Of a stretch of DNA of 64,000 bases, positions 23,200 to 33,949 are shown piece by piece. Position 1 is the first letter of the stretch. Each line of letters begins with the position of its first letter. Source of the stretch: Physella acuta. Its lineage: Eukaryota > Mollusca > Gastropoda > Physidae. Location: assembly GCF_028476545.1 (NCBI RefSeq), contig NW_026732301.1, forward strand, positions 1 to 64,000. The letters run 5' to 3'. The notes below the pieces were generated by a model. It was given only the letters and a program-made list of their open reading frames with translations, did not search any database and had not been told where the DNA came from. The translations under genes and the position numbers were made by a program.

Positions 23200-23830
23200 A
23201 AATCATTTTAAATTTTTTTATTGACGGCGTGGTGTATTTTTTGTCAATACACATTTTGGCGCCCAGAGTTCCCGAGCGGCTATGTTAGTACTTGGCATCC
23301 GTTAATCGGGCGTTCTGCATATCGGGTAAGGGGTACTACTATATTCAGCGGCAAAACTGCAACAGGCGCAACCACCGGCGCCTCGTCGATTGCGCGACCC
23401 GAAGCGCCCCGGGCTCACCATTTGCGAGCACTATGGCGCCTATGTTCGTTTAAAAAAAATAGGCTATACACTATAGACACGCGTTGATTTAGTCGCTTAC
23501 TAAATCGAATCAGACGCATCCTCAGGCTTCTCTGCAGGTTGCGATTTAGCGCCCAGGGGTATACCGCGAGCACTAAGCGCCTATCTTAGTTTTAAGGAGC
23601 ACCCTACATACGATGATTAAACTGAGCTAGGGGCCGTACGCAGCGCCACTGCGGCAGTGTAATCGGGTTCACAAGAGAGCCACTTTCCGTCCTCGACAAT
23701 TAGGCGGTGAGTGATTAACGGCGATAATACGGCGAGTGATTAACTTACACTCAAGTCTTTCATACAGCAAGCCATGGTGGTAGGCGGTAGTGTAGGTAAC
23801 CAGTGCCTCGATAAATATGATCCAAACACA
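23200..23830. other. GC-rich island inside a nested repeat
   Basis: Base composition here is visibly richer in G and C than the AT-rich surroundings, with many 'gcgcc' and 'cggcg' words and the short direct repeat 'gtgagtgattaacggcg/gcgagtgattaac' (about 23706-23745). The 88-codon plus-strand frame (23221-23487) shows no recognised domain. No copy elsewhere in the window was noticed. Upstream, the phrase 'catccgatcg.catgaaac' occurs twice (22939, 23128). It may be part of a different transposon or of foreign origin. Confidence 0.5.
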
Positions 23831-24010
23831 GGCATCGTTTACAGTTATATAACTCAGATTTAGAAAACAATGAAGTACATTGAAATAGGGAGTAACTAAA
23901 TATTCTAATAGAATAGCGAGTGTTTATTGTTTATATTTGTTATTATATCGTTCATTACCGAGTGTTGCAAACTAATACTTTTATGAGTTTTAAAAATACA
24001 ATAAAACAAT

Positions 24011-24455
24011 CTATATATATAATTCTCTTCTAGGAGACGTTAGAAAACAAGCTGCAAGCGCGCCCCTTACAGTCCCCTCTCTTCCTCTTCCTCTATCACT
24101 ACCACCTCCACCCCCACATGGTCTGATGATCGATGGTTCACACTTAATGTTCACATTCGTGGAGCCGGGTTTAGTGACGGCCATTAGTGGCAGATAATTT
24201 TGTTTGAAACGATTTTAAACTTGGAGGAGGTAATTAAGAAGAGGCTGCCTTCACGGGGGGGGGGGGGGGCGGTATAGGGTAGGGGTTGGGGGAAAGGGGG
24301 GGGGGGTAGTGTTTTAAAGCAAATATTTTCAGTGGCAGCATTGGTACTGTCGAATTCACAAATTATGAATTACTGAAAAATAGAAAATACAACAACTAAA
24401 TAGCGGCTTATAATACGCCACGGGTCGGCTCGTTATTAATATTTGTTCACCGAGC
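24011..24455 (+). mobile_element. Helitron-like repeat (uncertain), copy 1
   Basis: Starts 'tctatatatataattctctt'; includes 'gtttagtgacgg', 'ggcagataatttt', 'gaaacgattttaaac', G-runs and 'gaattcacaaattatgaatt', and ends near 'gcggcttataatacgcc' with 'ggctcgttatt'. Related sequence is at 47370-47520 (left part only) and, inverted, at 52120-52380, where the terminal part forms the hairpin GCGGC/GCCGC. A short terminal hairpin and no TIRs fit a Helitron or Helentron, but no CTRR end or Rep/helicase was identified. Confidence 0.4.
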
Positions 24456-25239
24456 TGAAGAGCCGTACCTTGACACCAAAAAGCCGCATGCGGCTCGCGA
24501 GCCGCAGGTTGCCGACCTCTGGTGTAAGTGCATTAGTATGTTTTGTGATAATCAGTTTTATTTTATCTGCTATGGTTACTCTTGACGTCTAACTGGCCAA
24601 AAGAATATAAAACATGAAATTTTTGTAGATGTAATGGTGTCTCGTGTTATGATTATTTTTACGTTTTTTTTTTTATATTTTTAATTTTAAATACATTTCC
24701 TTTTTATACAAGGTCATTCTTTAGTAAGTACTTTATAAACAATATTTAGTAAGAGAAGTAATTGCTTTTTAATTTTTTTAGTACAAATCTATTAAAAGGA
24801 GCTTATGAGCACGCCAATTTGACTATTTAAAAAAGGGAAATAAGTCATGGAAGTGGTTTGAACGGTTGCTTATCTGTGTTAAGTTTAATTGTAGAAGAGA
24901 GAGGACTTGGCTTTCACAGTGGTTTAAAAAGAAAGGGAACAAGAATATACAAGAGCGTGGGGATGGTGTCTATAGAATAAAGATAATCAAAACTGCATCT
25001 ATGGTAATCGTTTTACAAAACAAACATCAAGTCAAAAATTGCAAGAAAGTTAGATTTTTTAAAACTATAATAAAACTATTAAGGTCGGCCGTGGGTCCCT
25101 AAATGGCGTGCCCCCCCCCCCCCCGAAGAAAGTCTACCTTCCCCCCGAAAGTTTTAAGTGCCCCCCCGGAGAAAAAAGTCTGGAAGAAACACTGACTGTA
25201 GTTCCGCCCCTGTATGTAGACTGCAGTAGGCCTAATCTA

Positions 25240-25605
25240 TTATACACATTTTAAATGAACGAAAATAGAAAATATCTAACCATGTAAAATATGTACCTGC
25301 TAGTTTTGGGAGCGGGTCGGATGTAGCTATATATAAAGTTGTGTTTGAGTTTAATATGGAAGACCATATGTTGATATAAATAGCAATCAAGGTATTGAAA
25401 CTGCCATTTAAATCATTCATCACATTGGTCTGTGTAGTCGAGTGATTAATTGCCCCATTTACATTCTCGGCCTTTTGAATAAGATCAAAGTGCACTATCC
25501 CACACTGGTTCTGTACAGAGGTCTTAGCTGTTGCCGCAGTTTTTCCTAACGTTAGTCAGGTACCCATCTGAGCTGGGTGGACATAAGGACGTCCTACATA
25601 TATGG
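25240..25605 (+). repeat. U2-like composite repeat, copy 3
   Basis: The best match to U2 in the window is at about 25460-25495: 'ttctcggccttttg', then 'taagatcaaagtg'. Upstream are 'tttaatatggaagacc' and 'tctgtgtagtcgagtgatt'. Downstream is the SINE-like segment 'gtcaggtacccatctgagct', then 'aaggacgtcctac'. Confidence 0.8.
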
Positions 25606-25609
25606 CATA

Positions 25610-26515
25610 ATGATTGGTTAAATTAGTTGTCAGTTCTGTTACATTGAAACATCCAGGTGGTCAACTAGCTAGATGTTTGGAAAATATACATCGATAATAT
25701 TATTCTGTTTCATATAAACAACAAACCTCGGCTAACTTATCTGAATCAAATGCTACAAGAGGTAGCACGTGAAATGTGTGAGTCGCTATTGAGTTCGTTC
25801 ATCACTTCCCCCTTCTGTTGACACACGGCTCTCCCTGTGATGCAGGAAGGTAAACAACAACACCATGTCTTTCAGTTAGCATAAACTTATTTCTGGTTTG
25901 TAGAATTCAGTCAAACAACACGTTAGTTGTGTCGTTCACTTCAAGGTGTCGGGATGTGACAGTTACCAAAGAACAATTATGTTTGAGAATATTTTTTATT
26001 TAATCGACGCAATATTGGTATGATAAACGTTTGTTTTTATTGTATTAAACATAAAACATTCAAGAGAAAAAAATCAAAACAGCAGATGTCCCTAAAAATG
26101 TACGACAGAAATTAACGTCTCTTATTTAAATACTGTTTTTTAAAAAAAGCAATGAAACACTATAATTGTTGGTATGTTTTATTATCTTCAAATGGTATGT
26201 TCAAACTGTCTAAAAAAAAACTAAAATCGCGTTTGTAAACACGTTTTTACAATTATGTATGTCCCCAACATTCCGATGTTTGTACTGGTTACAAATCCTT
26301 TTAAGTAGAGCAATACAATACTTTTAAATAGTAATGTATACTATTTACGTTATAATGAGTATATTATATTACAGTTTATTACATGTAACATGTAACATTA
26401 ACCTAAGTAGACAATGTTTGTTCTTGCAGAAATAGGACTTTGAAAATAAATGTGTTGTACTGTTACATTTTTTAAAAAAAATATCGTCCTGGTTTGCTTT
26501 AGAATTACTACAAAT
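25610..26515. other. AT-rich spacer, no gene seen
   Basis: Only a diverged match of 25760-25860 to 20015-20110 was noticed, plus the common 'catgtctttcagttagca' phrase (25864), also near 16577. No supported frame. Confidence 0.4.
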
Positions 26516-26519
26516 ATCT

Positions 26520-27480
26520 ATCTATATACTACTAAAAGTCAAGTTTGTTTACATGTTTGAATACATGTTTGAATATTTATTTGTTTGTTTGTCCGATTGA
26601 AAATTGTGATATGTTCGACTCTATCTGGAAAGCTGTAAAATAGTATGTAGGTAGAAAATAATTTTTTAATGCAGACAGACTGTTGATCACAAATTTATTT
26701 AAAGACGTTAATTAATTAATTGATTTATTCATACGTAGAGTAACCCATTTTTTTTTAAAATGTTAAAACATTGACTAAACTTTGTGGGAACAGTGACGTC
26801 ACAGGTTTTTGTTTACTCTTTAGTACAATAAAATGGCGGCGTCTATCGAAGAAAATTGTGTTCCCATTCAAAAGTTTAACGCGTTTTAAATCTAATTTTC
26901 TGTCGGTCATAACTTTAACAATACGTCCGTTTGCTGTATTTATTACGTCCCAACACTTATATCAATTTTCAACTGTCTTTTTTCATTTAGTTTTACAATA
27001 AATTTCTCTAGATCTAAAGATCAGCTGTCGAAGGAAAGTTATGAATCTAGAATCTAGCCTAGGGCCTAGATTCTAGATCTAGATCTAGATCTAGGTCACT
27101 AGACTCAATGTAAATTCTAGATCTAGACGTAATGTAAATTCTACATCTAGAATCTATTTCGGGCCTTAATTATTTTATATAAATCTTTGTTTAGCTTCAA
27201 TGATCATCTAATTTGAGAATATATGGGATTTTTTTGTTATCTAGGTTCTATATCTAGATATAGTAGGATTACTCACTAACTTGGAGGCGTGGTCGGCTGC
27301 TAACAACAATATGGCGTACGGACCGGACGCATGACTTCCGACCATTTTTAGGCCATGTTTACCACGAGCAAAATGGCGGGTGTTCACATTATTTAAACAT
27401 GGTATAGGTGGCCAGGGCTAGATATGCCAGAAAAGCATTTTAAAATTTGCTTTGGAGAATGAAGGCTACATTTTAAAGTC
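26520..27480. other. Mixed region with CRE and ATGGCG motifs and a CTAG-rich tract
   Basis: Contains 'tatatactactaaaagtcaa' (26525), a cyclic-AMP-response-element core 'tgacgtca' (26804), 'aaaatggcggcgtc' (26830), 'caatatggcgtacgg' (27308) and 'aaaatggcgggtg' (27370). ATGGCG cores resemble YY1 sites, and such motifs can mark promoters, but no exon follows that I can recognise and the segment may be a repeat. 27000-27150 is built from 'tctagatctaga' units. Confidence 0.35.
27000..27150. repeat. CTAGAT-rich simple tract
   Basis: Repeated 'tagatctagatctag' words with flanking 'attctagatct'. A similar tract is at 56575-56610. Self-complementary, non-coding. Confidence 0.8.
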
Positions 27481-27544
27481 AGTGTCATAAACATTAATAG
27501 AACTTTTTTTTTTTTTACGTTTTCAATTATTTTTTCTTAAGCCC

Positions 27545-27760
27545 TATATGTGAATGATAAGGTTGACTATCAGGACCTCGCGGGGCACAGGGCAGGTGAA
27601 GTAGGATTCATCTGTTTCTTTGTCCTAAGCATATGAAATGATAGTGTGGTCATAGACATGCTCGGCTGGAATCGTTTTTGTTGTCTGAGACTTGGCGGGA
27701 CACTGGGCAGGTGAAGTAGAGTTGAGTAGGTCACCCGTGACGTCAGTATATGAAGGGATA
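27545..27760 (+). repeat. Imperfect two-unit repeat
   Basis: 'ggcaggtgaagtagg' (27590) and 'ggcaggtgaagtaga' (27707) sit in matching contexts about 117 bp apart (gcggggcaca/gcgggacact). A second 'tgacgtca' occurs at about 27739. Function unknown. Confidence 0.55.
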
Positions 27761-27849
27761 GTCCGAAATCGTTGTTGTCGGTGTTTTTAAAAGATAAAAA
27801 ACATATTTTTGAATGTGGGGTCTCTTTTATGTGACGATAAGTGACACTG

Positions 27850-28098
27850 CAGTAGCGTAGCGAGGAGGGGGGGGAGGGGAGGCGGGGGGGGGGGGGGGGG
27901 GAAGGGGGGGGCGGGGGGGGGACATATGTTGGGGCGCCAAAATGGTTTGGAAAAATAAATTGAAAGGTTGAGGGGAGTTCAAATGGAAAGTTTGAGTGGG
28001 GGGGGGGTTGAAAATCGAAATCTTTGGGGGGGGGGGGGGGAGGGGGTTCAAATCGAAAAGTTTGTCCCCGGGCGCCGGGAAGGGTCGCTTTGCCTCTG
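27850..28098. mobile_element. G/C-rich hAT-like miniature element
   Basis: Left end 'cagtagcgtagcgagg', right end 'tcgctttgcctctg'. Between them are G-runs, 'ggggcgccaaaatggtttgg' and repeated 'caaatcgaaa.tttg' units; 'ccccgggcgccgggaagg' lies near the right. The flanks contain 'agtgacac' and 'agtgacag', consistent with an 8-bp target duplication if 2 bp are allowed at the left end. The long Pro-rich frame read from the minus strand is homopolymer. Confidence 0.7.
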
Positions 28099-28325
28099 AG
28101 TGACAGACGTGATGTTTTTTGATGGATGACCCCCGAAACACACAGTTATCCAACGGATGACGGGTATTCTAGTATAATATAATAATTACATGTAGTCATA
28201 TACCTCTATTTTTTTTTTACATTGTAATAGGGTTTGTTTGTTGATGTTTTTAATGATGTTTTTTCTTAATTTAAATATCTAATGTTTATGTGCTTGTTTT
28301 ATACATGGGGTTGGTAAAGCTATGT
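28099..28325. other. Short spacer, no gene seen
   Basis: AT-rich, no recognised feature. Confidence 0.3.
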
Positions 28326-28329
28326 TTTG

Positions 28330-28445
28330 GTAATATGTAGGCCTTTATGTTAATTAGCGCTGTCCTAATGACTGTACTGCATTGTGTATACTCGTCCATC
28401 TTCTGTGTAATTGTGTCGGTCAGTCTCGTCCATGTGAAGCCGTAC
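28330..28445 (-). repeat. 'YGFTWTRLT' repeat module, copy 3
   Basis: The minus strand reads LYGFTWTRLTDTITQKMD and continues open to 28286. The left part of the module is cut off by the adjoining hAT element, whose 'gcggctctccagctccttg' begins at about 28451, directly after 'agccgtacaaaat'. Confidence 0.6.
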
Positions 28446-29440
28446 AAAATGCGGCTCTCCAGCTCCTTGCACAAATATTAATAATTATATTGTTTCATTT
28501 TCATAATTCAAATAAATACTACACTTTAAAGAAACACAACTTAAAACCGGATAAACACACTCATCAGAGAACAGTGAGAATAGGTGCAGTAGAAAGTATA
28601 CGGCACCAGGCCCAACCCTTACAGCCGTTCTATTGACAGCCCGTGGCAACAATACCATGCTGCCACTGTCAAACGCCGACTTTTAAAAAATCTTTGAATG
28701 GGGAATGTTATTTTATTCAGAATGCATGTCCCTATCGGTCAGTAATCATTAATTTGACCTGAGTGACGTTGTTTTTAGTTATTAGCTTCCTACTGTTGAG
28801 CCGGGTACAGGACGGTGGGGTACGAGTTTACCTTAGTTATTAGCTTCCTACTGTTGAGCCGGGTACAGGACGGTTGGGTACGAGTTTACCTTAGTTATTA
28901 GCTTCCTACTGTTGAGCCGGGTACAGGACGGTGGGGTACCAGTTTACCTTAGTTATTAGCTTCCTACTGTTGAGCCGGGTACAGGACGGTGGGGTACGAG
29001 TTTACCTTAGTTATTAGCTTCCTACTGTTGAGCCGGGTACAGGACGGTGGGGGTACCAGTTTACCTTAGTTATTAGCTTCCTACTGTTGAGCCGGGTACA
29101 GGACGGTGGGGTACGAGTTTACCTTAGTTATTAGCTTCCTACTGTTGAGCCGGGTACAGGACGGTGGGGTACGAGTTTACCCTGTGTTCAGTGGGGTGGA
29201 AGATAAGCCTGGTGAGAACCCAAGGACATAAGCAACCGATACGCGGTAATCAAACCAGTTGGTCCGAGTTTGCCGTGTTGAGGCCTGCCTGGCTAATGGC
29301 AGATACCTACTGAGCCCGTGATATCCGTAAAGACAGAAAAAGAGTTAACAGCTTCTAAAGTAGATTGGGATAGTCCTAAAGTTATATTATTTGATTACTA
29401 ATTTTATTCCCCTGCGAAACATGTGTATGTTTTTATATGA
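28446..29440 (-). mobile_element. hAT miniature element copy 5, inverted, with internal satellite
   Basis: Reverse-orientation copy: 'gcggctctccagctccttgc' on the left, then 'catcagagaacagtgagaa', 'cattaatttgacctgag', the 58-bp array, 'cagtggggtggaagataagc', and finally 'cctgcgaaacatgtgtatg' near 29415. Neither terminal TIR is intact. The family's internal module has expanded seven-fold. Confidence 0.75.
28776..29182 (+). repeat. 58-bp satellite inside a hAT miniature element, 7 units
   Basis: Seven units of 58 bp (one of 59), each with 'ttagttattagcttcctact', 'gttgagccgggtacaggacg' and 'gtggggtacgagtttacc'. The unit exists once, in reverse, in the copies at 2870 and 33023. Low divergence between units points to recent expansion. 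Confidence 0.95.
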
Positions 29441-29449
29441 GTAATTATA

Positions 29450-30015
29450 GTAAATACAGTAATTAGACGACTTTACATTGAGACATGCTCACCCTGACAG
29501 AGATAGTTGATTAGAAGACTTTACATTGTGAAATAGTCACTCTTTTCCCGTTTCCAAATAATGGAATCAGCACTGACGTTGACTTTAACATTGGCGATTA
29601 AACCAAAATTAAATATATTTTTAACAATTTGGGGATACGCAATTTCTGCCTTGGTTGAGGTAAAGGTTAAGGTTCTTCCTCCTCCCCTAAAATTATATCA
29701 CACCTCATTTTACCAAACCCCTCCCTCAAAATTAATTTTTTATAAATATTGTTTCAACTTAAATCTTAATTAAGCTCGATTTTCTTGACAACGAAATAAA
29801 ATTAAAACTCATTTTCTAGTTTTTACTGCAATAACGTTTGATTTATTTTTCTCTCTATCATCATCAATCCCTCCTCTTCTACCCCTACCCTCTCCAGATA
29901 TGTCGTCATGAATAAACGATCCATTATATATATGGTACTCTTTTCTGAGCGCAAATTGATATGCATACAAATCAACACATTATGGGTTCTACTTTTAATA
30001 GTGAAGCAAACAATA
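29450..30015. other. AT-rich spacer, no gene seen
   Basis: About 29880-29945 ('ctctccagatatgtcgtcat', then 'ccattatatatatggtac') matches 52845-52895 ('tatccagatatgtcgtcatt', then 'cccttatatatctggtacc'), so this is dispersed repeat. No supported gene. Confidence 0.4.
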
Positions 30016-30023
30016 CACATCAT

Positions 30024-30330
30024 TAGAGGCGTAGCGACCCTTCCCGGCGCCCGGGGACAAACTTTCAATTAGGCGCCCCCCTCGAGAGCAAATTTTTATT
30101 TTGCACCCCCCCCCTCAACCTTTTGATTTTTACCCCCCCCCCCCCCCCCCTCAAACTTTCGATTTGCACACCCCCCCCCCCCCCCTCAGACTGTTTTTTA
30201 TTATGCGAAAATGCAGCTAGAATGACATTTTAATTTGTTTTTACAACCCATTTTGGCGCCCCCTAAGGTCGGCGCCCGGGGACATATGTACCCCCTTGCC
30301 CCCCCCCCCCACCCCATCGCTACGCCTCTG
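30024..30330. mobile_element. C-rich hAT-like miniature element, near-complete
   Basis: Left end 'tagaggcgtagcga', right end 'tcgctacgcctctg', the best-preserved TIR pair of the family. Flanks 'cacatcat' (30016-30023) and 'cacatcac' (30331-30338) form an 8-bp target duplication with one mismatch. The interior has 'cccggcgcccggggacaaac', poly-C tracts each followed by 'tcaa.ctttcgatttgcac', and 'ggtcggcgcccggggacata'. Non-coding. Confidence 0.85.
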
Positions 30331-30339
30331 CACATCACC

Positions 30340-30780
30340 AAAACAAAAGGATAGCAATGTACATTATTATCGGTAATTTGAAGAAAGGCTTCTGTTCTCA
30401 ATACGTATTTTCATTTTAAACTATAGGGGCATTTCACCAAAAGACTTTCTGCATCAATCGAATCGTAAACCGAACGATATCCTCGCTTGTCTTTCAAATG
30501 AGTAAAAATCAACGCTATTGTCTTTTTTTGCAATTACAAAAGAAAAAAAAATAACATAAAACAAACGCACATCTAGTATTTTATGTGTATTATTTAAAAC
30601 ACTTTATTATTAAACAAATGTCTAATTTTAGGGAAAATTAATACGTCTCTTTGATTTATTTATTTGTTTAGAATTCGTTTACCAAATGGTCTATTTAATA
30701 GGTAATTACTTCCCTTGCACAATAACCAAACAAGAAAAAAATATTGGTAAATACCAGCATCGGAAAAATTAAACAAACAA
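30340..30780. other. AT-rich spacer, no gene seen
   Basis: Its right part ('aataggtaattacttccctt', 30699) is the left arm of the larger composite repeat also seen at 34210. No gene. Confidence 0.4.
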
Positions 30781-31135
30781 ATACAAAAAATATGGGCGAC
30801 ATTGTATCGAATCATATGGATACATTTAACATAAACTAATATACAAACTATGTAACAATGTAAGATACGTATGCGTTACTAAAAGAGATGGTCAAATGTA
30901 GCTCAATTTAAAGTTGTGCGTGTGTTAAATATGGCAGGTATTATGCTGATACACTCATGAATCAAGTTATTGAAACTGTTATTTAAATTAGTGGTCGGAG
31001 TAGTCGAGTTACTTATTGCACCGATTCTCTTCTCGACATTTTGACTAAGATCAAAGTGTACTAACTGATATTGGTTATGTACGGAGTCAGGTAACCCATC
31101 TGACCTGAGTGGACTAATTGTCCCGTTAATTTTTT
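30780..31135 (+). repeat. U2-like composite repeat, copy 4
   Basis: Leader 'ggtcggagtagtcgagttac', U2-like segment at about 31025-31070 ('cttctcgacattttgactaa', 'gatcaaagtgta', 'ctgat'), then a shortened SINE-like part ('gtcaggtaacccatctgacc'). Confidence 0.75.
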
Positions 31136-31384
31136 TTTAAATTTTTTTTTTGGAAAAAAAATGTATCATAATTTAGTCAACAGTTATTTTGAACGCCAAA
31201 TAATATTAGTAAAATAGATCATAACTAATTACGTATATAACAACTTTTTATAAAATATATCCAATTAATAACACATTGCTACCAATGTAACGACAACACC
31301 AAACACAAATTAAACGATACTATGTACACGTGTTTTTATTTAGTTTAAAATATTAAATATATTTTCTTTTAAAAAAATAAGTAC

Positions 31385-33022
31385 TGATATATTTTATGTG
31401 CCCTGAAATATTACGGTAAAGTAAAATGTAATTACTTGTTTAATGGTTATTTTTATTGTTTTAAATAAACTCATGTCAAAATTAATGTGAATGTTACAGT
31501 ATAATACACATTTAAACTCCCAAAATTAAACAGCTGGTGGGTTACCAGCATTGATGTATTTCTTCAAAAGGAAATTTATCATTTTTTAAATTAAAAATAG
31601 GTCTTTAGTTATGCCAAAAATATAGTCTTGATGCTTTGACAATAAGTTTCTTATAGATACGGGTTATCCTGCTACAGGCGATTTGAACACAGGGCCTTTA
31701 TTATACAGGGGCTTTGACTATAAGTAGTTTGTCCACAACTTTAATTAAACTATTCTTTTCCGATTAGGTCCGATTCTTTTTTCTCAAAATAAAGCACATG
31801 AGCCAACACACACACAAACACGAATAGATGCTTCATATCGTTATCTTCATAAATCAGTTAAAAATATAATAATAAGAAAATCATTATTTTTACTCAAGTT
31901 GTATTGACAACACTCATACATATTCAAAATCTCTAACGTAATTAGTTGTTTGTTCTCGATTTAAACCATTAATACAATTTAAAAAAAAAACACCAAATAC
32001 AGTATGGTACTCTATAGTGAGTGACCCGTAATGTAATTTTGGTGACCCGTGGGCTACTGCTGGTGACCCGAGGGCTTTTGCTAGTGACCCGTGTGATCTA
32101 CTGTGAGGGAATATTTCAATGTGATAACTGATCTAATTTGTCTCAATAAAACAGGAAAGAACACGAGGGGAAACAATGAATTGATCCATTTCAATTCCAT
32201 TACTAAATTACTTCTAAGTCGACACAATGTAAACTCACTAAGTAATAAATAAAACAGTTGAGTTGTTGTTTTATTGCTAGATATGTTTAAAATACGATTT
32301 AATTTAAGGTGATTATCTTGAGTATGTCGTGTGATTGATTACATGGCAAATGTGAAATTAAAGTCAAACGTTATAACATTAGGAGATCAGTGTTTACGTA
32401 ACGATAACTCACGTTTCATAACAAATTGTATTGTTATTTTAATTTTTTTTTTATTGTTTCGAAAAGTAAAAGTGTAACAGCAAGCACATTAATGTAGCTC
32501 TAACTTATAGTATCGGTTTTAAAAATAAATAAAAAATTGTATATACTGTCCGTCATCCGGCCGCTATATTGAGTTTATACAAAATAACAATAATGTTAAA
32601 AATAACAATAACATATTTTAAGTTTACTTTAAGACGCCAACGGCAACAATTGTGGTACCAGATCTTTACTGTTATTGAGTTCGTCATTACATGGTCATCA
32701 CGTGATCATTAGGCTTCGTAAGAATTATCAACACTTTAATTACAATTCATTAAGCGGGACCAAGTGACAAATAGTCGCCATGTTTTTTTTTTCTTTTGTG
32801 TTATCAGTGTGAATCCCATTCACAACAATTGATATAGTTCTAAAACTGTTCTGTCTCAGTGGATAAGGAGACTTGAATTTAATTGAGAGATAACGAGAAC
32901 TTTCAAGTCATATTGTGCGTATTTTCAGGATCAGTCAACTGATCTAACAGGAACATTAATTCGAAGGTAACAAGAAGAACTAGGGGTGGGGGGGGGGGTG
33001 GGGGGAGGGTAATGGTTTTGTC
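31385..33022 (+). repeat. Segmental duplication block 1, copy B
   Basis: Collinear with 1875-2869. It has one extra 'ggtgacccg' unit, about 110 bp of extra AT-rich sequence around 31730-32010, and an extra segment 32689-33010 ending in a G-rich stretch. It runs directly into the hAT miniature element at 33023, as copy A does. Non-coding. Confidence 0.85.
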
Positions 33023-33917
33023 CAGTTGTCGGCAACCTTTTGAGATTAAAGAGCCAAAAGTTACAATTTTCAAAAATGTCCCATGTTTTTAAAGAGCCAC
33101 TAACATTTTGTTTTATTTCTATATTTTTTTTAATTAGGATTAGTAAATACATTTAACTTGTTATTTAAATAAATAGCTTTATATATTAAATATGTTTTCA
33201 AATAAAAACATAACGCTTGTTTCGCCAGTATAATAAAATTAGTAATGCATTTACAAAAATAAATAAAGGGATCTCCCGAAACGCTTTAGAAGCAGCTAAC
33301 GTTTTTTTTATTTACGAACATCACCGGCTCAGGAGGTGTCTCCCATTAGCCAGGCAGGCCTCAGCACGGCTATCTCCAACTAACTGGCTTGGGTATATGT
33401 TTGATTACCGTGTATCGGTCGCTTCTGTCCTTTGGTTCTCACCAGGCTTCTTATCTTCCACCCTAATGGACGCAGGGTAAAGTCGTACCCCACCGTTTAG
33501 TACCCGGCTCAACAATAGGAAGCTTATAACTAAAAAACTACGTCACTCACGTCAAATTAATGATTACTGACGGATAGGAAAATGCATTCTGAATAAAAAT
33601 AGCATTCCCCTTTTAACGATATTCGAAAAAGTCGGCACTTGGAATTGTTATCACGTGTCTGTCCCCAGCACGGATGTGGGGCTGGGCCTGGTGCCCAAAC
33701 ATATGTCCGTATACTTTCTAGTGCATATATTCTCACTGTTCTCTAATGAGTATTTTTTCTTCGGTTTAAGACAGTGTTTCTTTACAGTATAATTTGTGTT
33801 ATGAGCTATGAGAATGAAATAATGTAAATATTGATATGTGTGAATAGAGCTGAAGAGCCGCATCTTGACATCAAAAGAGCCGCATGCGGCTCGCGATCCG
33901 CAGGTTGCCGACCCCCG
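33023..33917 (+). mobile_element. hAT miniature element copy 6
   Basis: 895 bp from 'cagttgtcggcaacc' to 'ggttgccgacccccg'. Flanks are 'gttttgtc' and 'gttatggc' (6 of 8 identical), and 'gccgcatgcggctcgcga' lies just inside the right end. Same internal modules and same insertion point as the copy at 2870. No coding capacity. Confidence 0.88.
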
Positions 33918-33949
33918 GTTATGGCGATGGTAAGAGTTTAAAAAACAAT

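Larger units (their letters stand above)
22679..24521 (+). mobile_element. hAT miniature element copy 4, enlarged by nested repeats
   Basis: Left TIR 'caggggtcggcaacc', right TIR 'ggttgccgacctctg'. The flank 'gtgtaat' on the left matches 'gtgtaagt' on the right. The paralogous element at 36885 reads 'gtgtgagtgaattag' straight through, which is the empty site apart from its own LINE insertion. Inside are a (TA)n array (22786-22888), a poly-C tract, the GC-rich segment at 23200-23830 and a repeat starting 'tctatatatataattctctt' (24011). Confidence 0.8.

Noticed and set aside
27827-28153. Proline-rich 108-codon frame
   Set aside because: Translation of poly-G/C runs in a C/G-rich miniature element.
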